DNA of 64,000 nt, taken from the NCBI RefSeq assembly GCF_028389875.1, contig NC_084663.1, forward strand, positions 99,065,190 through 99,129,189, read 5' to 3'. The stretch is from Rhea pennata. Its lineage: Eukaryota > Chordata > Aves > Rheiformes > Rheidae. A model generated the notes under the pieces. The model worked only from the letters and a program-made list of their open reading frames with translations. It was not told the origin of the DNA and made no database searches. The position numbers and the translations under genes were made by a program. This document shows, piece after piece, positions 54,853 to 64,000 of this stretch (the first letter of the stretch is position 1; each line of letters starts with the position of its first letter).

Positions 54853-57800
54853 GTAAGTAGTTGAATTAAGCATTCTTGATTTCGTACACTTCTTAACACT
54901 GTGAGATCAGTTATTATCTACTAAGTCAAATACTAAGCTTGACATCCTAGCTAGCTTTGTTATGACTTTGTCAGTTCTATAACTAAATCTGGAACTGTCA
55001 GTGTGTTTTTGTATATCTTCAGATTGCTGGTAACATGTATTTATGGACAACTGAAATAATGGGAATGTCAGTGTGGTGATACGAATTTTTTTTTTGGTGT
55101 CATGACACTGCTTTTTCTGATTGCAAATCAGTTTCTAGGTAAGAAAGGCAACATTAAGTAAGTAAAGTGCTCTGTTTTGCTTTGTCCTGAGGAGATGCAG
55201 AAGGGGGGTGCTGCATGAGGAATAACATGACAAAAAGCAATTGAATAATGTAGTGTATCTTGATACTCAGAATGCAAGCTGGAAACCAATTCTAGACTAC
55301 AGAAACTAAGCTGTAGCAAAGGAAACCTGAATTAAGAATTGTCATCCATACTGAGGGAACAACTTAATGTTGTTATTGTTTTCCTTGCTATAAAACTTTT
55401 TGGGTAAACTCATTTAATTTAAGGATATATTGAAAATCTAGAGCATAACAATCAGTGTTTTTTTATGAATTCTGCATAAGAGAGGCTTGCCACACAAGCC
55501 TCAATGCATGAATTGCACTTAAAAATTCTCATTACAGCAGATACAATGAAGATGTTGATTGATGTGAGTGCATATTGCATTCCAGCAATATCAGTCCTGA
55601 CAAGCTTTTATAGATCCGTGATTAGATTCTGTGTCTAAGTAAGAAAACCTCTGATTAGGTGTACACGTACAAACAGGAATGGCACAGACAAATCTAAGCA
55701 GAATTCTTGGGGGGAATCTTGATAAAAGTGGCAACAGTTCCCAGTGAGTCCATAAAGTGGCTCAAATTTCGTATGTCAGAACCAAGCATTATGCGCTGTC
55801 TCATGCTGTTCGGTGAACACCTGAGAGTATCAGGGAACTTTACATGATAGATCAGAGCTTTAAATATGCAAATAGAAAATTTGGTTTTCATTCTTACATA
55901 GAATCTTACTCAATAAGTTATTTTAAAAATATAGCAGACTACGAAATTCAATTTCTTCTTGAGAACATGCAAAACAATTGCTGTTAATTACCACTTCTGC
56001 AAATAAATGTGAAGTAAAAGCCTAGGGTCTTCCAGCTGAGTATCTGTATCAAGGTAAAGTACTCTGTACTAAGCCAGTCATTACTTTAGTATTAAACATT
56101 TTATTTTGATCATCTTTGAACATCCTTAGCTCAGAAGTCAAAGCCATTGCATTTGACTACTGGCCTGGCGAGGGATGTTTTTGATAGCTGTAGATGTTCT
56201 ATCCGTGAAGCATTTTAAGGGCAATTATAGCAGAGAATCATAGAGAACTTTCAGTTGTAAAAATCCCTGAAGGTGATCTACCATCCCTCTGCTCAAGGCA
56301 GGACTAACGTTGAAGCCAGAGTAGATTGCTCACATCTTGTTCTATTAAATTTCAAATATCTCCAGTGATGGAGGTTTCCTGATGTCTCTGGGCCCCTGCT
56401 CTGCTGTTTGGACAACCTCATGAGGGTTATCCATCATGACACTTTTCTCTTACTTCCAAATGGAATTTCCTTTGCTGTAACACATGGTTTCTGTGACTCT
56501 CTCTTCACTATGCATCACTGAGACAAGTCCTGCTCTGTCTTCTCTATAACTCCTTTAGATAGTGGAAATCTACAATTCATTTACAACACATATGCTTACT
56601 TTGCCTTCTCTTCTCCAACTAAACAGCCTAGTGCCCTCCACCTTTCTGCATACATCACGTGTTCTAGCCCTGATGATCTTAGTGGCCTTCCCTTGGAATT
56701 GTTCCAGTTTATCAACATCTCTGTTGTACTGATGGTCCCCAAACTGGACATACTACTTCAGATATGGTTCCACTAGTGCTAGGAAAAAGGAAACAATCTT
56801 CTGTTGTAGATGACACAGTCTTTTGGAGGCTGCTTTTGCCAAGTTACACTTGGCCTGGGAGTTGAGCTTCAAAGGCACGTGCTGCCTGCAGCCACCAAAC
56901 TGAACTTGGAATCTCACATTGCTAATTCAGTGTACAGTTCTTAACTGGATACCTTTTGATATTTGCAGTCTTTCATTTTTCTCCTTCAGTGAAATATAGT
57001 TAGTAGGGATGAAAAATGAGTCTCATGCTTGCACCTTTTAGTTTATTATGGGCCACACACTCTTGTGATGTGCTTTCCATGAGGCTCCAAAGAATGAAAC
57101 GATGGCAGGTAGCCTGGCAGCTTGTTGCAGTCTTTCTCTGTGCTGCCTATACCTTGTAGCTCTACAAATGATAATGAGGGCCTATGGAGCATGGAGAACT
57201 GTCAGATCTGCCCAAGTCAAGGCCTGTGCTATTGTCTCTGCACCTGTTCTGGTCAGTTAGTGAACTATTTTGGTGTATTTCTGGGTCGGCAGTGAAGGGG
57301 GTGGAAGATGATATGAGGGCAGTCCCTCAGCAGAATGAGACTTACTGCACCTTTAGTAAGCAATTCAGTGACTCAGTAGGCATGGCCAGAGATTCTTGAT
57401 TTACACCACTAAGAGCTGATGTACTTCTGAGCAACATCCTGGCCCCACACTGTCATAAAACAGGCTGTGAGAGTGGAGAGATCCACTCTAAAAATGCTCT
57501 TAAGATGTGTAGAACTACTCCAAGGATGAAGGTCAAAACCAATAAAAAGTTTGGTTTTTTTTTTTTCCGTTATCCTTACAGCAATGAAATTGTTTCATCT
57601 TTGTACGAAGTCTTAAGCCAGATTGCTCTGCCCCAAAGCCTGTTTTATGCTTCAACAGAGGTATTTTCCACTGAAGATTTCCTGCTGCTGTTGCTAACTG
57701 GTATTTGTCAATATCTCCAGCTGTGGAGATCCTGCTACCTCCCTAAACAGCCTCTTGCAGAGCTTCTCTCTTGCTAGCATCATGCTGTTTGTTGGAATAT

Positions 57801-60800
57801 CTTTCCTGAATCTTCCTCATAGATGTGGCAACATTATCACATTTGAATTATAGTTGTGATATAAGAATGAAATTTATCTTGTCTGCAGTTGTAATTGTAG
57901 TGTAGCTAAGTATTAGGGCTATGCACGTGTTCATATTCAGTGCACTTGATTATTAATCTTCTGGAAATCCCTATAGCCTACACGTGAGTGATGGCAATAA
58001 ACTGACTTGAGAAAAGGTGACTCAACTTCTAGCTGGCCTCACAACAAAGCATTTGACTAACTGTGACAGGAGCTCTCTAGGTCGGAATTTCATAAAGTCT
58101 TGATGATTCCTCCTGCCAGCTCTTGCTGTGCATACAGCTATTGATACGCATTGCTTGTATGCTTAAATACTTGTATGTTTGTTAACATCTTGAGTTTCTG
58201 TTGCAGGAGTGGCCAAACTGTACATAGATACAATACTTGTAGGAAGTAAAAACTGTTCTTGTAGATAATAGTCCCATAGGACAGTCTTTTGGACCTGCTA
58301 AAGATAGGAAGTATTTTTGTGTGTAGCTTTAGGTAATCTGGGCTTCCGCTAAGCGGATACATAACCAGGCTGGATAACTCTGTTCAGGGTCCCCTCGCAG
58401 TAAGAACTGTGCTGTGTCCTCCCATTTCCTGGAAAGCACTTCTCAAAAGGAATTGGACACATAGGAGGAGGTGGCTCATACTTACCACTCCTCATCTTGA
58501 AAGGAGGCTGAGATGTCTTTGGAGGGATGAATGGGTTGAAGCCATTGGTACTGGGATAGGTTTTGGTCTGAGAAGAAAATGGGCTTAAATTCGGAGGGTT
58601 TGGGTGTTTTCTGTTTTGTTTGTTTGGAATGGCAATGACTTTTTTTTCCCCCCCTCTAGAATGGCAATGACATTTTGACCTTAGACTAGGAGTAGCAAGG
58701 GTAGCGTGCATATGCCTGTCTCCTGGGACCTAGCAGAGAAAGAAAAGGCTGTAGTATCGGAAAAAGTATTAACTATTTGAGTAATGTGTTAGCTCACTTC
58801 CCACTTGAAACAAAGGGTGGAATGTATGGATGAATATATGCCTGCACTCAGCTTGCACATGCATAGCAGCTATTTGGGTCATGAGACTTCTTGCTAAGTT
58901 ATATTATCAAGCTAATGGTGAAAAGCTGCTCTTCAGCATACTTGTCTGTGGCTGAGACGCATACACAGACAATGCAAGGTAATTCAAGATTGTCTGCCCT
59001 TTTGACTAAAGAGGGCTAATATACCTCATGCTAATAAAAGATGCACGTGCACATCAGCACCCATTCAGATGGCTAATAGGGAGTAGCAGTTGCATGGTGA
59101 GACATTGTCTTAGGGTACATTGTGTTCTTCTGTCCCTATGCAATAAACCCTAGGCAATAGGGACTGCATCTGTGTTATGTCTGCTTTGTTTCTGGAAGAA
59201 CAAGATCCTGCTTCCTGACTGGAGTTTCACGCAACTATTATTAATGGAGCTGTGGTTTGTGTGGTAACAAATCAATGTGTGTGGGAATCTATTTGAGTTG
59301 TTGGTCAGCCAGGTGCTGTTTGAAATTGCTGTTTGTATGTCCCCTATCGCTTGATGTTTTTCACCTTGTTTTAGGTATCCAACATCTCGGTCCAAATGGT
59401 AACGGGAGAAGATAGATTAGCAAAGAGGATTCTGGCAAGGAAAAAACACGGCAAATTGAAACTGAACAGAGAAGAAAAGTCAATGTGGAATTTTCAAAAC
59501 AAAATCATTCTCTTTACCCTTGTTCTGTTCATCTTAGGCGTTATAACCTGGACTTTACTGTGGCTCTTTATTGGTGAGTTACTGAAAGATCGAGCCAATC
59601 ACCATCCCCAACAGTACTCTCAGATATTTTTAGGATCTTACTTATCTTGAAGGTTTTTTCTAAAATAAACAAGCATCTTATTTAAATGAGACCTGGAAGA
59701 CTTTTGACTGTCTTTGTTAGGACTTGTTTCAGAAGGTTGGATTAACAAGCAATTACGAAAGCAGGCAGAGCTGCTTGCTATAGGAAATGTCTTTTTTTTT
59801 TCTTTTAATGGGTTATGCAAAGTATTCTTTACATGTACTAGATAATTGTGCAGGCTTGACAGCTCCTATGAACTTGATTCCTTAGAAATTCTGAAATCCT
59901 TAGAAATTCTGAAATCCACTGTATTTCTTGGCTGAATAAAGGCCATGCAAGCCCTCTACCTCTCACACAGAATAAAGAAGATAAAAGGTTTCAGGAAGCA
60001 AAATGCAGAAGGCAAAAGGGTTTTGCCAAGATCTGTGAAAACTCTGGACAGAATTACCATCTCTGTAGAATGTCTTCTTCCTACTTCATGTGCCTAACTG
60101 GGCAGGAAAAGCTATGTCTCCTCTTCAGGTCCCTGAGGCTAATATTGTATAAGACTCCTTAGGGCTACTCTGGAATCTGGATATTGATACTGCCTTCATT
60201 TTGTTGCTTTGTTTTTACAGGGGTATCTTTCCTTGTGTGTAGAGTTGCAGGTGCTCAATTAGTCTTCATAGTGTGGTACTTGTCTAGAACAGTTTGGCCG
60301 TGAAAATATAGTGTTCGTTTGGTAGAGCCTTTTCTACTGTAAGGCTGAATAAGTCATTTTGGTTTGGTATTAGATCAGTAAAAGCACTTTGTTTACAAAT
60401 ATATATATATATATATATTGGAGGCTAACTGTGGTTCTTGTTTCTTGCAGTTCAGGCAGAAAACAAAGATGCATTGTATTTTGTTGGACTGTTTCGTGTT
60501 GCCAACATAGAATTTCTTCCAGAATACAGGCAGAAGGAGTCGAAAGAATTTCTCTCTGTGGCACAGAATGTGCAGCAAGTGGTAAGATGCATGGGCGACC
60601 TGGCTAGCAAAATGTTCAGACCTGTGAACAGAACATGCAGCTTTTGGGTGGCATTGAGGAGAAGCCTTGTGTTGTGCCTTGTTGTGGTGTTAGATGTCTT
60701 TGCTTCTCTAGAAGACTGTGCACAAAGGGTGGGTACCTGGAGGCAGGAAGGGACTAGCTACTTTCAACTGGTTAATTACAAACTAAATCTAGGAAAGGTC

Positions 60801-63122
60801 TGTTTGATACGTAAAAGAAATATATATATCCCTTCCTTTTACCTCTCCCCAATTCAGGGTCTGTGAATAGAACCCTACAAAAGCCCTTCAAAACTTAATT
60901 GCCACTTTTGAGACTTTAAACTGATGAAATTTCTTGAATTCAAATTGGTATTTGCTGCCAGTCTTGTGCCTTATAGCATCTATTATTACTCCAGAATTAC
61001 TCTAGAGTTCTCGAACACATTTACATTTGTATCTGATGCCAAATCTAAAGGCCTTTATTCTTTCCAAACACCAGTCAGTCATAGTAGAAATAGTACTCTC
61101 TTGCAGGCTGCTAAGATTGCTTAACACAGAGAAGAGAGATAAGGGAATCTTGGTCAAAAAGAAATTTGACTTTAAAGGCATTTGGTGTGGGGAAAAAATC
61201 ATTAATGTCAGGAAATGAAGCATTGTCCACATGATGGTTATAGCAATAGCGACAAAACTGTCCAACAAAAATAAATACAAAAATAAATGGATCAGATGCA
61301 TTCAAGTGATTTTTGAATAATTGCAAAGTTTTTGTCATCTTATAGTTTGAATTCACTGCTTGTGTTTTCCAGCTCCATCTTTGATAAGAGGAATGAATAT
61401 TCCCCCAGCCCAAAAGACTTGAAAGCAGGCAGTTTAGTCTTCCTTCCATGTTAAGCACTGCAGTGTTTTTAGGAAGGGGTGTAGCAGTGCGTGAAGCATC
61501 CTCCTCTACCCCATAATAGCATCCCAACTCCACTGTTTTGGCGGAGAGCAGCTCTAATCAGCTGTAATGTCTAAGCCTGTGTCTTGCTCTTGCCTCAGAG
61601 CATCTTGTGGTTGTGGCATGAAATGGAGAGAGAGAGAGAGAGAGAGAGGACTGCCAACAAATATGAATTGCCAGTACTGCCAATGTCACCACCTCCTACC
61701 CAAATATAACTCAGAAATGTTTTTTCTGGCTATAATCTTTGCCTGAACTCACCAATAGATTTTTGTATTGCTGAGCCTGTGCTTCTTGATGACTTGACTA
61801 CTGGCCAAAAATCATTAGTGTGATATCTGTTTGCTTGCTTGTTTTCCCACCATTTTGTTCATGGCTTAGATCCCCAGAGTGATAGTGGAAGAAACTCTCG
61901 AGATTGCCTCCTTTTTCCTTTGATAATAATAGTAACATGTAAAACCTCCTTGCAGCCTAATATGGAGAAAGACTGAGATCTGCCCATTTTATTTAGGCCT
62001 TCAAAATAATTGTTTGGACTGCCTGTGTTGAACACCAAAAATTTGGGATTAACGTTAATGTGATTCTTACTGTGATTTTTATGACCTTTGCTTCAAAAGA
62101 ATCTGTTACAGTCACTTTGGCATTGATTTTAACTATTAAGCAGCAGGATGGGGTCTGAACAGCTTGTGGTACATGCCACCTTGTGGCTTTAGCAGTGTGC
62201 CTTTTTGTGTGTGAGGAATGAAGGTTATCATCAAGCTTTGGAACTGTTGGAATCAGAAGCATGCTTTCTTCAAATGCATGAAAGGCAGAATTTTCTTTCC
62301 TCACATACTTTACACTGTGTTAGTACGAAATATGTTAACATTGAGCTTCTAGCGAAGAAAATGGGCACAAATTGAATTAAAATACAATAAATTTCATTTA
62401 AATATATGAAAAAACTGTGAGGATGGTCAAATGCTGGAACAGGTTGCCCAGAGAGACTGAAGTCTGCATCCTTGGAGATATTCAAAACCCAACTGAACAC
62501 AGTCCTGAGCAACCTGCTCTACTTGACCTTGCTCTGAGCAAGGGGATTGGACTAGATATCTCCAGAGGTCCCTTCCCACCACAATTACTCTGTTGTTCTG
62601 TAAAAATACTCTGAATATCTTTAACTGCATCATTACTGCAGCTGGAGAACACATACAGCATTATAAGAGTGTTCTCATTTCCTGAAGAATGGCCATAAAG
62701 TTTCAGCATGAGGAAAGAAGCTCTGTGTGTGTGAGATTTCCTGGAAAAAGAATACGCATGCTTTTCAAACTCACTTATTTATTACAAACGTTGCTGTACA
62801 TTTCAGTTGGTTTTGTGTGAAAAACCTGATGCTTCTTGGGAATACTGGACTCTCTATGGATGCTTTGAAGAGCTGATCTGTCCATTTTTGCTGCTTTGAT
62901 TGGATTGTTTACCATATGTTTGGAAACCTCTACAATTGCATAATCCTTATAAAAAAGAGGATGTTTCTGAGACAGCTTAGGCATGTAAGCTCTCTAGATC
63001 TAGTTGTTTTGGAGGAATGCTAAATTTTCATCAGCTTAATACTTTTTCTTTCAGATGAACTTGGTTTACACAACCTCCTCTTTCTCCAAATTTTATAAGC
63101 AATCCACTGTTTCGGAAGTCAG
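54802..63122 (+). CDS. TMPRSS7: TMPRSS7 (matriptase-3), N-terminal part, first four coding exons
   Basis: TMPRSS7 is a type II transmembrane serine protease. The full family protein has a short cytoplasmic tail, one membrane anchor, SEA and CUB domains, LDL-receptor class A repeats and a C-terminal trypsin-like domain. The exons 54802-54852, 59375-59573, 60451-60581 and 63055-63122 join in frame to 149 residues plus two bases. Residues 1-60 are cytoplasmic and basic (including RILARKKHGKLKLNR). Residues 61-83 (IILFTLVLFILGVITWTLLW and LFI) form the signal anchor. From about residue 92, YFVGLFRVANIEFLPEYRQK and the next residues begin the SEA domain. Human TMPRSS7 has closely similar NKIILFT, NIEFLPEYRQKES and NLVYTTS segments. 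CUB, LDLa and catalytic exons lie beyond the window. Confidence 0.93.
54853..59374 (+). other. TMPRSS7: TMPRSS7 intron 1
   Basis: This 4.5-kb intron contains an antisense CR1-like fragment of about 700 bases at 56232-56930. ORFs such as 57184-57399, 57505-57777 and 58349-58711 (-) resemble no known protein. No RNA gene was recognised. Confidence 0.85.
56232..56930 (-). mobile_element. CR1 LINE 3' fragment (antisense)
   Basis: It opens with gagaatcatagagaac, the reverse complement of the degenerate ATTCTATGAT terminus of CR1. The phrases ccatccctctgctcaaggca, atctccagtgatggaggtttcc, cttctcttctccaactaaac, gatgatcttagtggccttcc and caaactggacatactacttc follow in the order of an antisense CR1 3' region. 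It therefore runs on the minus strand, opposite to TMPRSS7. No intact ORF2 is present. The 5'-truncated boundary is approximate. Confidence 0.9.
59375..59573 (+). CDS. TMPRSS7: TMPRSS7 exon 2 (basic tail and membrane anchor)
   Basis: The acceptor is ttcaccttgttttag ending at 59374. The exon encodes VSNISVQMVTGEDRLAKRIL, a Lys/Arg-rich segment, and the membrane anchor WNFQNKIILFTLVLFILGVI plus TWTLLWLFI. It ends with one base (G) before the donor GTGAGT. Human has ISNISVQVVS and NVQNKIILFT at the same places. Confidence 0.95.
59880..59915. repeat. 18-bp tandem duplication
   Basis: Two perfect consecutive copies of ccttagaaattctgaaat lie in TMPRSS7 intron 2. Confidence 0.95.
60399..60419. repeat. 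(AT)10 microsatellite beside a splice acceptor
   Basis: About ten AT units end 31 bases before the first base of TMPRSS7 exon 3, in the usual branch-point region. Confidence 0.92.
60451..60581 (+). CDS. TMPRSS7: TMPRSS7 exon 3 (start of SEA domain)
   Basis: The acceptor is cttgtttcttgcag ending at 60450. The exon completes Val84, encodes QAENKDALYFVGLFRVANIE then FLPEYRQKESKEFLSVAQNV and QQV, and ends in phase 0 before GTAAGA at 60582. Human has NIEFLPEYRQKESREFLSV here. The longer open frame running past the donor is intron read-through. Confidence 0.95.
61626..61649. repeat. (GA)n microsatellite
   Basis: About twelve GA units lie in TMPRSS7 intron 3. Confidence 0.92.
62413..62602 (+). mobile_element. 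CR1 LINE 3' end (sense)
   Basis: The phrases gctggaacaggttgcccaga, catccttggagatattcaaa, gggattggactagatatctc and aggtcccttcccacc, closing with ctctgttgttctgta, follow the 3' end of a CR1 element in the sense direction. The copy is about 190 bases, 5'-truncated and non-coding. It lies in TMPRSS7 intron 3 on the gene's own strand. Boundaries are approximate. Confidence 0.92.
63055..63122 (+). CDS. TMPRSS7: TMPRSS7 exon 4 (SEA domain, continuing)
   Basis: The acceptor is ttttctttcag ending at 63054. The exon encodes MNLVYTTSSFSKFYKQSTVS then EV, and two bases (AG) of a split codon before the donor GTAAAA. Human has INLVYTTSAFSKFYEQSVV at this place, so the identity and frame are well supported. 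Confidence 0.93.
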
Positions 63123-64000
63123 GTAAAACTGTGGTTAATGTGTTAGTATTTTTGCTGGATATTATCTAACGCAATGAGCTACAAGAGAAGACTATTTTTC
63201 GTTGTTGTGATTTAATCTCTTTACTATGCACTTGTGATAGCAAAATCCATTTATTACTCATACCAATTCATTTCACATGAATAAGGGTAAACTTAAGTCA
63301 TATAAGCAATTCTGCATCTATTAGGAATATGGTTTAAGGTAAAATGAAATAATGCCCATAAAGGGTTTGGTGATAGTTTGGCTGCTAGATCATCAATACG
63401 AAGAAGTTTGGCCTCTGTTAAAGCACAGAGTTGTGCATATTTTATAAATAATATTCATTGATATAAAACTATTTTGTACTGAGAAAGCCCTTTGCATAGT
63501 AGAAGGGAAAACCTCTATACTTCTATAAAGAACTTTAGTATGAGGTATACAATTAATGCCAGATAATTAAATATGATTGATACTGTTGAATCCTCTTGAA
63601 CCAATACAGTTTTGGAATATGAGCTTCCAGGGTACATTGAATTTAAAGATCTTCCTCCATGCCAAGAGAGCAGATAGAGATTAGGATGATGATAGAGAGC
63701 CTCTAATGTGCTATCTAAATAGCATAGGCAGCTGTTTTGGCATACTACACCGTACAGGGAGAGGTGCACAGAGATATGGAGTACTCAATTTCTGGAGATG
63801 ATTGTTCTTTCATTTCTTTTATGCTCTTTAGGAGAAAATCTAGTTCAAACAGACATGATGATTTCCATAGACCTCAAAAGTCAGGAGCCCTCAGGAACTC
63901 AGGAACTCTTCTAGTGAAGATTCCTAATTGGAGATTTAGGGGATTTTTTTTAGGAAAGAAAATATGTTCAGTGTGGGAAAACAACATGGCAAGATGCAAA
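63123..64000 (+). other. TMPRSS7: TMPRSS7 intron 4 (partial)
   Basis: AT-rich intron sequence runs to the window edge. I looked for the next SEA-domain exon and did not find it. The AG ending at 63831 is followed at once by GAGAAAATCTAG, which does not give the expected frame. Confidence 0.8.

Larger units (their letters stand above)
59574..60450 (+). other. TMPRSS7: TMPRSS7 intron 2
   Basis: This 877-nt intron contains an 18-bp direct tandem duplication at 59880-59915 and an (AT)n microsatellite at 60399-60419, about 31 bases from the acceptor. No gene was seen. Confidence 0.88.
60582..63054 (+). other. TMPRSS7: TMPRSS7 intron 3
   Basis: This 2.5-kb intron contains a (GA)n microsatellite at 61626-61649 and a sense-oriented CR1 3' end at about 62413-62602. 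The ORF at 61111-61533 (-) and others show no recognised similarity. Confidence 0.88.

Noticed and set aside
60438-60866. 142-codon plus-strand ORF as a stand-alone gene
   Set aside because: Its first part is TMPRSS7 exon 3. The frame simply runs on past the GTAAGA donor into the intron.
63820-63860. Next TMPRSS7 exon after the AG ending at 63831
   Set aside because: After joining to the carried AG, the following sequence does not give the SEA-domain continuation expected from the human protein, and no suitable donor was found.

Overview
This window is vertebrate nuclear DNA, most likely from a bird. All coding sequence is split by GT-AG introns, the background is AT-rich with two CpG islands, and the only interspersed repeats I recognise are three short 3' fragments of CR1-type LINEs, which are typical of birds and other reptiles. 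There are no operons and no viral or prokaryotic genes. Gene identities come from remembered vertebrate orthologues; no search was run.

Four genes lie head to tail on the + strand, in the order known from human 3q13.2: PHLDB2, ABHD10, TAGLN3, TMPRSS7. (1) 1-8135 holds the last three coding exons of PHLDB2 (LL5-beta), encoding its C-terminal PH domain, and a long 3'UTR. (2) 9.2-17.8 kb holds a complete five-exon ABHD10 that starts inside a strong CpG island. The 292-residue mitochondrial alpha/beta hydrolase keeps its Ser-Asp-His triad. (3) 17.8-27.2 kb has no recognised coding gene. It contains a second CpG island at about 24.8-25.4 kb and a CAG repeat at 26.64 kb, both plausibly in the TAGLN3 5' region. 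(4) 27.2-38.0 kb holds the complete coding part of TAGLN3 (NP25), a 199-residue neuronal calponin-family protein in four coding exons. (5) 38.0-54.8 kb is a large gene-poor interval with simple repeats and one unusual C-over-G segment at 40.4-41.0 kb. (6) 54.8-64.0 kb holds the first four coding exons of TMPRSS7 (matriptase-3): cytoplasmic tail, transmembrane anchor and start of the SEA domain. The gene continues beyond the window.

The genes do not form a pathway. Their adjacency is ancestral synteny: a cortical PIP3-binding adaptor, a mitochondrial thioesterase, a neuronal actin-binding protein and a membrane-anchored serine protease. No clear novel system was found. The observations most worth checking are paired hairpins just upstream of the TMPRSS7 start codon, a homeodomain/POU-rich block with interleaved repeats in a TAGLN3 intron, a poly(A) hexamer overlapping the PHLDB2 stop codon, an (AT)n tract next to a TMPRSS7 splice acceptor, and the 40.4-41.0 kb segment.
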